From Micromonospora coerulea (GTDB lineage: Bacteria > Actinomycetota > Actinomycetes > Mycobacteriales > Micromonosporaceae): DNA of 64,000 bases. A program made the position numbers and the translations under genes. The DNA is taken from assembly GCF_016598485.1 (NCBI RefSeq), contig NZ_JAEMUW010000022.1, forward strand, positions 1 to 64,000, in the 5' to 3' direction. Below the pieces are notes generated by a model. That model had not been told where the DNA came from. It was given only the letters and a program-made list of their open reading frames with translations, and searched no databases. Below, piece by piece: positions 6,977 through 15,795 of the stretch (within the stretch, counting starts at the first letter, position 1; the number at the start of each line of letters is the position of its first letter).

Positions 6977-9082
6977 TCAGTCGGACTCGACGCTGACGGT
7001 GCTCGGCTTGGCGCTGCGCTCGTCAATGGTGGGCTTCGACGGCCGCTTGCCGTTCTCGCCGGTGCTGGTGATCTTCGTCGGGGTGGCGCCCCGGCCCCCC
7101 TCGCCCGGCACGGCGGCCACCGTCCGCTCGCCCTCCACCCCGGCGCTGGCGGCGTTGCCGTCCACCGTGGTCACCGGCTCGCCGACCGGACGGGCCCTCG
7201 AATCGCCGGCGTCTCCCGCCGCACCGGCGACCGGTTCCTTCGCGGGCTCTTTGGCGCCGCTGGCCGGACCCTTGGCCGCGCCGGCTGGCGCGCTGCCCTT
7301 AGCCGCGCCAGCTGGCGCGCTGCCCTTGGCCGTGACCGGCTCCCTGCTGTGGCCGGACTCACTGCCGTTGACCGGTGCCGTCCCCTTGGCCGGTGCGGCG
7401 GGCCCGCCCCCGTTCCCGGCGAGCGCGCCCGGGGAGACGGGCACGGCCGAGAGGCCGATGGCCGGCTTGCCCTTGGTCGCCGGGAGCCGGAGCTCGGCGA
7501 GCTTCCGCTCCAGGTCGTCGGACTCCTGCCGGGACTTCCACGTCTCCTGCCGCAGGTCGGCCAGCTCCTGCTGGGCCTGTGCGATCTCCAGCATCACCTG
7601 GGCGAGCTGTTGCCGGCCGGTGGCCACCTCCTGCTGGGTGGCGGCGAGGTGCTGCTGGGTGGTGGCCAGGTGCTGCTGGGTCGTGGCCGCGTACTCCTCG
7701 AACTGGCGCCGGGAGGCGGCGACGTGCTCGTCGGCCTTGCGGCGCTTCTCGGCGGCGTCGGCCTCAACCCGGCGCAGCAGCTCGGCGGCCTCGTCCTCGG
7801 CCCGGCGGCGCATGGTGAGCGCGTCCTGCTCGGCGGCCTGGCGGACCCCGGCGGCGCCCTGCTCGATCTCGTCACGCCGGGCCGTGTACGCCTGCTCCAG
7901 CTCGGCCTGCCGGGCCTTGTGCCGCGTCTCCAGCTCGGTGTGCCGGGCGGTGTGCTGCCGTTCCAGCTCGTCGCGGCGCTTGGCGTACTCCTGCTCGGCG
8001 GCGGCGTGGCGCTGGGCCAGCTCCTTGTCGGCCGCCTCCCGTCGGGAGTTGACCTCCTTCTCCACGCCGGCCCGCCAGGCGCCCAGCTCCTGCTGTGTCT
8101 GGGCGCGGGCGTGCCGGACGTACGCCTCGGTCTCGCTGCGCATCCGCTTGACGTACGCCTCGACCTCGGCCCGGTTGCGCTTGCCGGCCTCCGCGGCCTC
8201 GGTGGTCAGCCGGTTGGCCTCCTGCCGGGCCCGGCCGCGGGTCCCCTTCGCGGCCTCCTCGGCGTCGTCGACGATCTTCTTCGCCTCCTGGAGGGCCTTG
8301 GCGTGGGTGGCCCGGCCCGCCTCGGCTGCGGACTCGGTGAGGCGCTTGGCCTCCTGCTGGGCCTTGGCGTGCACCTCCTTGGCCGCCTCGCGGAGCTGGG
8401 TGGCCTCCTGCTGGGCCTTGGCCAGTGCCTCCTTGGCCGTCTCCCGCAGCCGGGTGGCCTCCTGCTGAGCCCGGGTGTGGATCTCCTTGGCGGTGTCCCG
8501 GAGCTGGGTGGCCTCCTGCTGCGCCTTGGCCAGCGCGTCCTGGGCCGTCCTGCGCAGCTTCTCCGACTCGTCCCTGGCGGCCTTCAGGTTGGCGTCGGCC
8601 TCGGCCTTGCGGGCGGCGGTGTGCCGCTCCTCCTCGGCCCGCCGGGCGGCGAGGGCGATCTCGAAGTCCCTGAGGGCCTGCGCGGCCTGCTCGCGGGCCT
8701 CGGTGATGATGTGCTCGGCGGCCGCCCGCCGCGCCTCCATTTCCTCGTTGGCGGAGGCGAGGATCTCGTCCGCCTGCTCCTCGGCCATCAGGAGGATCTG
8801 CTCGACCCGGGGACCGAGGTGCCGGAATGAGGCCCGGTCCACCACGCCGACCTGCTTGCGCACCTGGGCGAGGTCGCGCTGCAGCACCTCGACCTGGCCG
8901 GCCAGCTTGTGGATCTGGGTGTACGCCTGTTCCCGCTCGGTGGCCAGGGTGGCGATCTCGTGCTCCGCACGAGCGACGTACCGGTCGACCTGTCGTTTCT
9001 CGTACCCCCGCAGAGCGGACTCGAAGCTGGGCTCCGTGGTCACGTCCCCGCCGAGAGCGAACAGTTCCTCGCCGTGCGACAT
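6977..9082 (-). CDS. DivIVA-type coiled-coil protein (Scy/FilP-like polar growth protein)
   Basis: This 701-residue protein has a short DivIVA-like N-terminal motif (SFESALRGYEKRQVDRYV, residues 18-35), then a roughly 450-residue Ala/Glu/Gln/Arg-rich coiled coil, then a Pro/Ala/Gly-rich disordered tail of about 170 residues. Streptomyces Scy and FilP share this design and assemble with DivIVA at hyphal tips. The coil includes an 18-residue repeat starting AQQEAT (DNA 8342-8530). The ATG at 9082 is chosen because upstream codons lack coiled-coil character and the DivIVA motif then sits at the N-terminus. It lies 167 bp downstream of a related gene in the same orientation. Confidence 0.8.
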   Translation of the reverse strand: MSHGEELFALGGDVTTEPSFESALRGYEKRQVDRYVARAEHEIATLATEREQAYTQIHKLAGQVEVLQRDLAQVRKQVGVVDRASFRHLGPRVEQILLMAEEQADEILASANEEMEARRAAAEHIITEAREQAAQALRDFEIALAARRAEEERHTAARKAEADANLKAARDESEKLRRTAQDALAKAQQEATQLRDTAKEIHTRAQQEATRLRETAKEALAKAQQEATQLREAAKEVHAKAQQEAKRLTESAAEAGRATHAKALQEAKKIVDDAEEAAKGTRGRARQEANRLTTEAAEAGKRNRAEVEAYVKRMRSETEAYVRHARAQTQQELGAWRAGVEKEVNSRREAADKELAQRHAAAEQEYAKRRDELERQHTARHTELETRHKARQAELEQAYTARRDEIEQGAAGVRQAAEQDALTMRRRAEDEAAELLRRVEADAAEKRRKADEHVAASRRQFEEYAATTQQHLATTQQHLAATQQEVATGRQQLAQVMLEIAQAQQELADLRQETWKSRQESDDLERKLAELRLPATKGKPAIGLSAVPVSPGALAGNGGGPAAPAKGTAPVNGSESGHSREPVTAKGSAPAGAAKGSAPAGAAKGPASGAKEPAKEPVAGAAGDAGDSRARPVGEPVTTVDGNAASAGVEGERTVAAVPGEGGRGATPTKITSTGENGKRPSKPTIDERSAKPSTVSVESD
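8342..8530. repeat. 54-bp tandem coding repeats in the coiled-coil gene
   Basis: A degenerate unit of about 54 bp, recognisable by GGCCTCCTGCTGGGCCTTGG-like cores near 8350, 8403, 8457 and 8511, encodes 18-residue units of the AQQEATQLRDTAKE type. Eighteen residues equals one heptad plus one hendecad, a mix known for Scy-like proteins. Confidence 0.7.
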
Positions 9083-9179
9083 ACCCCCATCCTCACACGC
9101 ATCCGGCCCTGCTGGGGCGATACGGACGCCCCTGTTGGGAGGTACTTCACGGATGTGGCGGAACCGGCCGGAACGCATG

Positions 9180-9223
9180 ACGGCGCGAGGATCCACCGGT
9201 TACCCGGTGTCACCTCGCGCCGT
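9180..9223 (-). terminator. hairpin between the two coiled-coil genes
   Basis: An 11-bp stem (9180-9190 with 9213-9223) continues through a 3x3 internal loop into a 6-bp stem (CACCGG/CCGGTG) with a 4-base loop. It lies 27 bp after the stop of the 417-residue gene and 98 bp before the start of the 701-residue gene. It could be a partial terminator or processing site that sets the ratio of the two proteins. Confidence 0.5.
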
Positions 9224-9249
9224 GGATCATGCCCCGATGCGGGTGGTGC

Positions 9250-10503
9250 TCAGCTGGCCGATTCGGCGGTGACCCGCTCCTCGGAGCCCTCCTTCTTGGC
9301 CGCTTCCGGCTTGGCCGGCGCCGCCGGCACGCCCGGCACGATGCCGGCGAGACCGGAGAGCATCTGACCGAGCTGGGAGGTGACGGCGTCCTTCTGCCGG
9401 GTGAGGTCCTCGACCTCGCGGCGGGCCGCCTGGGTGGTCAGCTCGGCCTCGGTGCGGGCCTCGCTGAGCAGGCGCTGCGACTCGGCCTTGGCCTCGCTGA
9501 GCGTCTTCTCGGCCAGCGCCTTGGCCTTCTCCACTGTGTCGTTGGCGGTGCGCTCGGACTCGACCCGACGGGCCTCGGCCCGCTGCTCGATCTCCTTGGC
9601 CCGATCCTGCGCGGCCCGGGCCCGCTGCTCGGCCTCGCCGACCAGCTTCTGGGTCTGCGCGACCTGGGCGGCGTGCCGCTCGGACTCCTCGCGCTCGGCC
9701 TTCTCCCGCCGCTCGGCGAGCTGGAGCTCCAGGGCCTGCAGGTCCTTGTCGCGCTTGTCGCGCGCGTCGGTGAGCAGCTTGGTCGCCTCGGCGCGCTTCT
9801 CCTCGGCCTCCCGCGCGGCCTTGGCCCGCTGCTGGGTGATCTCCCGCTCGGCGGTGGCCCGCAGGGTGGCGACCTCTCGCTCGACGGTGGACTTCAGCTC
9901 GGCCACCTCGTGCGCGGTGACCGTACGCAGCTGCTTGGTCTCCCGCTCGGCGTCGGCGCGCAGGGTGTCGGCCTCGCGACGGGCCTGGACCCGGACCTCG
10001 GCGGCCTCCCGCTCGGCGGTGGTGCGGACGCTGCCGGCCTCGCGCTCCGCGGTCGCCTTCATGGCGGCCGCCTCGGCGCGCGCCTTGTCGGTGATCTCGC
10101 GGGCCTCGAGGCGGGCGGCGGAGAGGATGCCCTCCGACTCGCGCTTGGCCTCGTTGCGGTGGTCGTTGGCCTGCTCCTCGGCCAGCCGGAGGATCTGCTC
10201 GACGCGGGTGCCGAGGCCGGAGAGGGTCGGCCGGCTGTTCTCCTCGAGCTGCTTGTTGGTGTCGGTGAGCTTCTGCTCCAGCGCGCTCTGGCGCTGCTCG
10301 GCCTGGCGGAGCCGGCGCTGGGCGTCGTTCATCCGCTGCTCGGCCTCGGCGCGGGCCTGCTCGGACTGGGTCAGCGCGGCGGTCAGCCGACCGATGAAGT
10401 CATCGACCTGACCGGTGTTGTATCCGCGCAGGCCAACGGTGAAATCGGGCTGCGAGTTCGCGTTATCGAAGAACGCAAGAGGGGAGGACTGCTGCTGGGG
10501 CAT
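9250..10503 (-). CDS. DivIVA-domain coiled-coil cytoskeletal protein (Scy/FilP-like)
   Basis: This 417-residue protein has a DivIVA-like segment at residues 24-40 (GLRGYNTGQVDDFIGRL), then almost continuous coiled coil rich in repeated A-E-R-E and R-A-E-A stretches, and a short Pro/Ala tail. The GTRVEQILRLAEEQAND segment has a clear counterpart in the downstream 701-residue protein, so the two are paralogues. In Streptomyces, such proteins organise the tip-located polarisome and a cytoplasmic filament network. It begins with ATG, is transcribed away from ccr, and is probably co-transcribed at least partly with the downstream gene. Confidence 0.8.
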   Translation of the reverse strand: MPQQQSSPLAFFDNANSQPDFTVGLRGYNTGQVDDFIGRLTAALTQSEQARAEAEQRMNDAQRRLRQAEQRQSALEQKLTDTNKQLEENSRPTLSGLGTRVEQILRLAEEQANDHRNEAKRESEGILSAARLEAREITDKARAEAAAMKATAEREAGSVRTTAEREAAEVRVQARREADTLRADAERETKQLRTVTAHEVAELKSTVEREVATLRATAEREITQQRAKAAREAEEKRAEATKLLTDARDKRDKDLQALELQLAERREKAEREESERHAAQVAQTQKLVGEAEQRARAAQDRAKEIEQRAEARRVESERTANDTVEKAKALAEKTLSEAKAESQRLLSEARTEAELTTQAARREVEDLTRQKDAVTSQLGQMLSGLAGIVPGVPAAPAKPEAAKKEGSEERVTAESAS

Positions 10504-10661
10504 TGGGACATACTCGCAGACCCCCCGGGGTCGTTCGCAAGAGCGGTCCCGAGCTTTCGTGTCCTCATTACATGGTCAACTTCTGTGGACGGCGAGACCG
10601 GACCAAACGGCGATCTTGGCAGGTCCCGGGCGGGTCGGGCGTCACCCGAGGTGAGCGCGAA

Positions 10662-10693
10662 AAAGGGCCGCGGGCCGAAGCCCGCGACCCTTT
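10662..10693 (-). terminator. intrinsic terminator of ccr
   Basis: Read on the minus strand, a 14-bp stem with one mismatch and a TTCG loop is followed directly by a run of five T, 88 bp downstream of the ccr stop. This is one of the few classical Rho-independent terminators in the window. The TTCG tetraloop adds stability. It separates ccr from the coiled-coil genes, which are also on the minus strand. Confidence 0.8.
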
Positions 10694-10780
10694 GTCAGGT
10701 GGCCCGCGAATGGTGTGCCGGCCGGTGGAAAGGCAAAGCCCCGCTCGCCGCAATGGTCATCCGGCCGGCACCCGTACGGC

Positions 10781-12136
10781 TCAGTGGCCGCGGAACCGGT
10801 TGATCGCAGTTTCGTGCCGGGCGCGCAGCTCGGTGTCGCGGACGCCGAGGCCGTCCGTCGGCGCGAGGCAGCGCACCCCGACCTTGCCCTGGTGGGCGTT
10901 GCGGTGCACCTCGTACGCGGCCTGGCCGGTCTGCTCCAGCGGGTAGCTCCTCGACACCGTCGGGTGGATCTGGCCGAGCGCCACCAGTCGGTTGGCCTGC
11001 CAGGCCTCGTGGTAGTTGGCGAAGTGGCTGCCGACGATCCGCTTGAGGTGCATCCAGAGGTAGCGGTTGTCGTACTGGTGCTGGTAGCCGCTGGTGGAGG
11101 CGCAGGTGACGATGGTGCCGCCGCGCTTGGCCACGTAGACGCTGGCGCCGAAGGTCTCCCGGCCGGGGTGTTCGAAGACGATGTCCGGGTCCTCGCCGCC
11201 GGTCAGCTCGCGGATCCGCTCGCCGAAGCGCCGCCACTCGTCCGGGTCCTGGGTGTCCTCGTCCTTCCAGAAGCGGAAGCCCTCGGCGGCGCGGTCGATG
11301 ACCAGTTCGGCGCCCATCTTCCGGCACAGCTCGGCCTTCTCCGGCGAGGAGACCACGCAGACCGGGATCGCGCCGCCGTTGAGCGCCATCTGCGTGGCGT
11401 AGCCGCCCAGGCCGCCGGAGGCGCCCCAGATCAGCACCACGTCGCCCTGCTTCATGTTGGCCCCGTGATGGGAGACCAGCTGCCGGTACGCGGTGGAGTT
11501 GACCAGCCCGGGGCTGGCCGCCTCCTCCCAGCTCAGGTGGCGCGGCTTGGGCATCAGCTGGTTGGCCTTGACCACGGCGAGCTCGGCGAGGCCACCGAAG
11601 TTGGTCTCGAAGCCCCAGATCCGCTGCTGCGGGTCGAGCATGGTGTCGTCGTGCCCGGCCGCGTCCTCCAGCTCGACCGACAGGCAGTGCGCGACCACCT
11701 CGTCGCCGGCCTTCCACTTGGTAACCCCGGGCCCGGTCCGCAGCACCACGCCGGCGGCGTCCGAACCGACCACGTGGTACGGCAGGTCGTGGCGGCGGGT
11801 CAGCTCGGAGAGCCGGCCGTAGCGCTGGAGGAACTTGAAGGTCGGCAGCGGCTCGAAGATGCTGGTCCAGACCGTGTTGTAGTTGATGGCGCTGGCCATC
11901 ACCGCGACCAGGGCCTCACCCGGGCCGAGCTCGGGGGTGGGCACCTCCTGCAGGTGCAGCGCCTTGCGCGGGTCCTTGTCCCGGGTGGCCATCCCGTCGA
12001 ACATCCGGGTGTCCTCCGCGCGGACCACCACACCCCGGTAGGTCTCCGGTACGGGCAGTCCGGCGAGGCCGCCGAGCTCCCGCTCGGGCTGCGCGGAGCC
12101 CTCCGCCGCCATGATCGCTTCGAGGATGTCCTGCAC
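10781..12136 (-). CDS. ccr: crotonyl-CoA carboxylase/reductase
   Basis: This cytosolic protein closely resembles Streptomyces Ccr along its whole length (451 residues). It catalyses NADPH-dependent reductive carboxylation of crotonyl-CoA to ethylmalonyl-CoA, feeding the ethylmalonyl-CoA pathway and polyketide extender units. Visible family features include the SAINYNTVWTSIFEP region, the nucleotide-binding GASGGLGGYA stretch, the FEHPGRETFGAS stretch and the C-terminal INRFRGH. The GTG at 12136 is chosen because a perfect GGAGGTGA lies just upstream and the N-terminus QDILEAI aligns with Streptomyces; ATGs at 12187 and 12232 are alternatives. The candidate regulon operator lies at 12270-12285. 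Confidence 0.93.
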   Translation of the reverse strand: MQDILEAIMAAEGSAQPERELGGLAGLPVPETYRGVVVRAEDTRMFDGMATRDKDPRKALHLQEVPTPELGPGEALVAVMASAINYNTVWTSIFEPLPTFKFLQRYGRLSELTRRHDLPYHVVGSDAAGVVLRTGPGVTKWKAGDEVVAHCLSVELEDAAGHDDTMLDPQQRIWGFETNFGGLAELAVVKANQLMPKPRHLSWEEAASPGLVNSTAYRQLVSHHGANMKQGDVVLIWGASGGLGGYATQMALNGGAIPVCVVSSPEKAELCRKMGAELVIDRAAEGFRFWKDEDTQDPDEWRRFGERIRELTGGEDPDIVFEHPGRETFGASVYVAKRGGTIVTCASTSGYQHQYDNRYLWMHLKRIVGSHFANYHEAWQANRLVALGQIHPTVSRSYPLEQTGQAAYEVHRNAHQGKVGVRCLAPTDGLGVRDTELRARHETAINRFRGH

Positions 12137-12269
12137 GGTGACCTCCCGTTCGTCCGCACCCAGGCCGGGGGGCAGGGGTGCTGCCATCGTCGGCGCCGGT
12201 GCGACCGACCGCCATGTCGGCAATCGACACATCCGGCACCGGCCGCGCTCCTGTGGGGCCGGACGTTAC

Positions 12270-12285
12270 TGAACGGTAGCTAGGG
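12270..12285. promoter_or_regulatory. candidate operator, acyl-CoA regulon site 2 (ccr)
   Basis: On the minus strand this reads CCCTAGCTACCGTTCA, matching the icmA site at 13 of 16 positions. It is upstream of every possible ccr start and downstream of the mce gene. Of the four sites it departs most from the palindrome, so it may be the weakest binding site. Confidence 0.45.
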
Positions 12286-12366
12286 CGGGAAGTCTTCTGT
12301 GAAAAACTGCATCGGCCGATGCGTGGAGGTGTCCGGCGCGGCGGCGAACCGCGCAGCGCCGCGCTC

Positions 12367-12393
12367 GGTGGGGCCCCGGCGCGGGGCCCCACC
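12367..12393 (-). terminator. hairpin after mce
   Basis: A perfect 11-bp stem (GGTGGGGCCCC with GGGGCCCCACC) and a 5-base loop lie immediately after the mce stop on the minus strand. There is no T-run. It would insulate ccr from mce and fits ccr having its own promoter. Confidence 0.6.
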
Positions 12394-12399
12394 CGCGGC

Positions 12400-12873
12400 T
12401 CAGTGGCCGGCGGCCGGCTCCACCAGCTCGACCAGGACGCCGCCGGCGTCCTTGGGGTGGACGAAGTTGATCCGGGAGTCGGCGGTGCCCCGCTTCGGCT
12501 TGTCGTAGAGCAGCCGGACGCCCCGCTCACGCAGGGCAGCGCAGGCCGCGTCGATGTCCGCGACCGTGTACGCGACCTGCTGCACTCCGGGGCCGTTGCG
12601 GTCCAGGAACTTGGCGATGGTCGACTCCGGAGACAGCGGGGCGAGCAGTTGCACGCAGCCGCCCTCGGTGGTCGGGCCGACCGCCAGCATCGCCTCGCGG
12701 ACGCCCTGCTCGGCGTTGGTCTCGGTGTGTACGCAGCGCATCCCGAAGGTGCGCTGGTAGAAGTCGATCGCGGCGTCCAGGTCGGCCACGGCGATCCCGA
12801 CGTGGTCGATGCGGAGCAGCCCGATGTCTGTGACGTAGTCCGCAGCGGGCTCGACGGGGGAGTTCTCAGCCAT
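12400..12873 (-). CDS. mce: methylmalonyl-CoA/ethylmalonyl-CoA epimerase
   Basis: This 157-residue vicinal-oxygen-chelate protein interconverts (2R)- and (2S)-methylmalonyl-CoA, and in this pathway probably also ethylmalonyl-CoA. The family pattern is clear: IDHVGIAVADLD near the N-terminus supplies a metal-ligand His, QQVAYTVADID begins the second half, and the KDAGGVLVELVEP ending carries the conserved Glu. The ATG at 12873 gives the family N-terminus; an upstream ATG at 12894 would add only seven residues. It diverges from atoB over a 62-bp gap that holds regulon site 3, so the two are probably co-regulated. Confidence 0.93.
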   Translation of the reverse strand: MAENSPVEPAADYVTDIGLLRIDHVGIAVADLDAAIDFYQRTFGMRCVHTETNAEQGVREAMLAVGPTTEGGCVQLLAPLSPESTIAKFLDRNGPGVQQVAYTVADIDAACAALRERGVRLLYDKPKRGTADSRINFVHPKDAGGVLVELVEPAAGH

Positions 12874-12887
12874 GGCGCTAGTCTGAC

Positions 12888-12903
12888 CGAACAATCGTTA
12901 AGG
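12888..12903. promoter_or_regulatory. candidate operator, acyl-CoA regulon site 3 (mce/atoB)
   Basis: CGAACAATCGTTAAGG on the plus strand is CCTTAACGATTGTTCG on the minus strand, matching the icmA site at 13 of 16 positions and nearly palindromic. It occupies the middle of the 62-bp divergent region and could control both genes at once. Confidence 0.55.
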
Positions 12904-12935
12904 CGTACAGGTCGGCACCCCCCTCGGAGGCAGGC

Positions 12936-14135
12936 ATGGCTTCGGTGATCGTCAGCGGCGCGCGGACCCCCATGGGGCGCCTGCTGGGCAACCTCAAGGA
13001 CCTCCCGGCGACGAAGCTCGGCGGGGTGGCCATCAAGGCCGCACTGGAACGGGCCGGCGTCGCCCCCGACCAGGTGCAGTACGTGATCATGGGGCAGGTG
13101 CTCCAGGCCGGCGCCGGCCAGATCCCGGCCCGCCAGGCGGCCGTCGAGGCGGGCATCCCGATGTCCGTGCCGGCGCTGACCATCAACAAGGTCTGCCTCT
13201 CCGGCCTCGACGCGATCGCCCTGGCCGACCAGCTCATCCGGGCCGGCGAGTTCGACATCGTGGTGGCCGGCGGCATGGAGTCGATGACCAACGCCCCGCA
13301 CCTGCTGCTCGGCCAGCGCGGCGGCTACAAGTACGGCGACGTGGTGGTCAAGGACCACATGGCGCTGGACGGGCTCACCGACGCCTGGGACTGCTGCTCG
13401 ATGGGCGAGTCGACCGAGCGGCTCGGCACGAAGCACGGCATCAGCCGCGAGGAGCAGGACGCGTTCGCCGCGGCCAGCCACCAGCGGGCCGCCGCCGCCC
13501 AGAAGAACGGCCACTTCGCCGAGGAGATCACCCCCGTGGTCATCCCGCAGCGCAAGGGCGACCCGCTGGTGATCAGCGAGGACGAGGGAATCCGTCCGGA
13601 CACCACCGCCGAGTCGCTGGGCAAGCTGCGCCCGGCGTTCACGAAGGACGGCACCATCACCGCCGGCAGCTCCTCGCCGATCTCCGACGGGGCCGCCGCC
13701 GTGGTCGTGATGAGCAAGGCCAAGGCCAAGGAGCTCGGGCTCACCTGGCTGGCCGAAATCGGCGCGCACGGCAACGTGGCGGGCCCGGACAACTCCCTGC
13801 ACTCGCAGCCCTCGAACGCCATCCTGCACGCCCTGAAGAAGGGTGGCCTGAGCGTCGCCGATCTCGACCTGATCGAGATCAACGAGGCGTTCGCCCAGGT
13901 CGGCATCCAGTCCGTGCGGGACCTCGGGATCAGCACCGACAAGGTCAACGTCAACGGCGGCGCGATTGCGCTGGGCCACCCGATCGGCATGTCCGGTGCC
14001 CGGCTGGTGCTCACCCTGGCGCTGGAGCTCAAGCGGCGCGGCGGCGGCACCGGCGCGGCCGCGCTCTGCGGCGGCGGTGGGCAGGGCGACGCGCTGATCA
14101 TCCACGTCCCGGACGGCGCCGAGACCGAGCAGTGA
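12936..14135 (+). CDS. atoB: acetyl-CoA C-acetyltransferase (thiolase)
   Basis: This 399-residue type II thiolase condenses two acetyl-CoA to acetoacetyl-CoA or cleaves it in reverse. The acylated Cys87 sits in INKVCLSG, His348 in [11 protein letters not shown], and the second active-site Cys378 in [10 protein letters not shown], all in family order and spacing. Length is typical for biosynthetic thiolases. The ATG follows GGAGG. It is followed by meaB after 47 bp, probably as one transcript, and is divergent from mce. With the hydroxyacyl-CoA dehydrogenase and ccr it would supply the first steps of the ethylmalonyl-CoA pathway. Confidence 0.93.
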   Translation: MASVIVSGARTPMGRLLGNLKDLPATKLGGVAIKAALERAGVAPDQVQYVIMGQVLQAGAGQIPARQAAVEAGIPMSVPALTINKVCLSGLDAIALADQLIRAGEFDIVVAGGMESMTNAPHLLLGQRGGYKYGDVVVKDHMALDGLTDAWDCCSMGESTERLGTKHGISREEQDAFAAASHQRAAAAQKNGHFAEEITPVVIPQRKGDPLVISEDEGIRPDTTAESLGKLRPAFTKDGTITAGSSSPISDGAAAVVVMSKAKAKELGLTWLAEIGAHGNVAGPDNSLHSQPSNAILHALKKGGLSVADLDLIEINEAFAQVGIQSVRDLGISTDKVNVNGGAIALGHPIGMSGARLVLTLALELKRRGGGTGAAALCGGGGQGDALIIHVPDGAETEQ

Positions 14136-14182
14136 GCGCGCGGCGCCAGCCGGTTCTGCGAGCCCCGCAGTAAGGAAGCACA

Positions 14183-15187
14183 GTGAGCGACGTCGTCGAG
14201 AACGCCCCGGCCGCGGCCACCGGATCGGTGCGCCGCAGCCGGGACGTACCGATGCTGGTGGAGCGGGCCCGCGCGGGTGACCCCCGCGCGGTGGCCCGCC
14301 TGATCACCCTGGTCGAGTCCGGCGACGAGGTGCTCCCGCAGGTGGCGGCGGCCCTCGCGCCGTACGCCGGACAGGCCCAGGTGGTGGGTCTGACCGGGTC
14401 GCCCGGGGTGGGCAAGTCCACCACCACCAATGAGCTGGTCCGGGCGCTGCGGGCGCGCGGCCACCGGGTCGGCGTGCTGGCCATCGACCCGTCCAGCCCG
14501 TTCACCGGCGGGGCGATCCTCGGCGACCGGGTCCGGATGCAGGACCACGCCACCGACCCGGGCGTCTACATCCGCTCGATGTCCAGCCGGGGCCACCTCG
14601 GCGGGCTGTCCGCGGCGACCCCGCAGGCGGTCCGGGTGCTGGAGGGCGCCGGCTGCGACGTGGTGCTGGTGGAGACCGTCGGCGTCGGGCAGGCCGAGGT
14701 GGAGGTCGCCTCGCTGGCCGACACCACGCTGGTGCTGCTCGCCCCGGGCATGGGCGACGCGATCCAGGCGGTGAAAGCCGGCATCCTGGAGATCGCGGAC
14801 GTCTTCGTGGTCAACAAGGCCGACCGTGACGGCGCCGACGCCACCGTTCGCGACATCCAGGGCATGATCGCCCTGGGTGAGCGCGGGCCGGGGGAGTGGC
14901 GCCCGCAGGTGGTCCGGTCGATCGCCGCCCGGGGCGAGGGGATCGACGACATCGCCGCCGCGATCGACAAGCACCGCGGCTGGCTGGAGCAGCACGACGA
15001 GCTGCGCCGCCGCCGGGAGGCGCGGGCCGCCGCCGAGGTCGAGGCCATCGCGCTCGGCGCCCTCCGCGCCCGCATCGGCTCGCTGCGCGACGGTACGGAG
15101 CTGGCCACGCTCGCCGCCAAGGTGGCCGAGGGCGCCCTGGACCCCTACGCCGCCGCCGACGAGCTCCTCGCCCAGCTCGGCGGCTGA
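14183..15187 (+). CDS. meaB: methylmalonyl-CoA mutase-associated GTPase MeaB
   Basis: This 334-residue G3E-family GTPase protects and reloads adenosylcobalamin in acyl-CoA mutases. It has Walker A GSPGVGKST (72-80), the ETVGVGQ switch segment (164-170) and the NKAD specificity motif (211-214), and a C-terminal helical dimerisation arm. MeaB/ArgK proteins are dedicated chaperones of B12 mutases, so its likely client is the icmA product encoded 2.5 kb downstream or a methylmalonyl- or ethylmalonyl-CoA mutase elsewhere. The ATG-type context is replaced by a GTG start after AAGGAAG. It is probably co-transcribed with atoB. Confidence 0.93.
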   Translation: MSDVVENAPAAATGSVRRSRDVPMLVERARAGDPRAVARLITLVESGDEVLPQVAAALAPYAGQAQVVGLTGSPGVGKSTTTNELVRALRARGHRVGVLAIDPSSPFTGGAILGDRVRMQDHATDPGVYIRSMSSRGHLGGLSAATPQAVRVLEGAGCDVVLVETVGVGQAEVEVASLADTTLVLLAPGMGDAIQAVKAGILEIADVFVVNKADRDGADATVRDIQGMIALGERGPGEWRPQVVRSIAARGEGIDDIAAAIDKHRGWLEQHDELRRRREARAAAEVEAIALGALRARIGSLRDGTELATLAAKVAEGALDPYAAADELLAQLGG

Positions 15188-15208
15188 CCCGATCTCCCCT
15201 TCGGTCCG

Positions 15209-15252
15209 GGGATTGTCGTCGTCGGCTGATCTCCACCAGCGACGACAATCCC
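15209..15252. terminator. 13-bp inverted repeat after meaB
   Basis: GGGATTGTCGTCG (15209-15221) and its perfect complement (15240-15252) flank an 18-base loop, 21 bp after the meaB stop. Termination is the simplest reading. The arms are less GC-rich than nearby hairpins and the loop is long, so a dispersed intergenic repeat or protein-binding site is also possible. Confidence 0.5.
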
Positions 15253-15327
15253 TCGATCGGCGCGGCGTACCCTCCACTGGGCGCGCCGCGGGGTGCGGGG
15301 TGCGGGATGGCGGGGCTGGGAGAGGGC

Positions 15328-15741
15328 ATGGCTGACGAGGCGACTCAGGAGCTGTCGGTGACGCCGGACGCGGTGGCGGGCGGCACGACGCACGTCTCCG
15401 ACGAGGTGGTGGAGAAGATCGCGGTGGCCGCCGCCAAGTCCGTGCCCGGGGTGGCGGAGCTGGGCGGGGACGTGGCCCGCTTCTTCAACTCGGTGCTCGA
15501 CAAGGTCGGGCTGGACCAGGTGGGTGACGCCCGGCGCGGCTGCTCGGCGCATGTCACGAACGGCGCGGCGGTGGTCAACCTGGTGCTGGTGATCTCCGGC
15601 GGCCGGCCGGTCCCGGAGGTGACCGACGCGGTCCGCTCCGCGGTGACCTCGGCGGTCGAGGCGTACGGGCTGCGGGTCGACGAGATCAACATCCGGGTCG
15701 ACGACGTGGCCCTGGGGGGTACGGCGGTCCCGTCGGCCTGA
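15328..15741 (+). CDS. Asp23/Gls24 family envelope stress protein
   Basis: This 137-residue protein matches the Asp23 (DUF322) family: HVSDEVVEKIAVAAAKSVPGV near the start, a middle segment with VNLVLVISGG, and the C-terminal half ending VDEINIRVDDV. Family members are small cytosolic or membrane-tethered proteins linked to cell-envelope stress and alkaline shock; the molecular role is unclear. The ATG at 15328 has a GGGAGAGGG site just upstream; the ATG at 15307 would add seven residues. It is convergent with the TetR gene and has no clear functional tie to meaB. Confidence 0.85.
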   Translation: MADEATQELSVTPDAVAGGTTHVSDEVVEKIAVAAAKSVPGVAELGGDVARFFNSVLDKVGLDQVGDARRGCSAHVTNGAAVVNLVLVISGGRPVPEVTDAVRSAVTSAVEAYGLRVDEINIRVDDVALGGTAVPSA

Positions 15742-15795
15742 GGGGCCGTCCGCACCGGCAGGCCCGGTCGGGTACCCGCGCGGCGCCGGGTCTGC

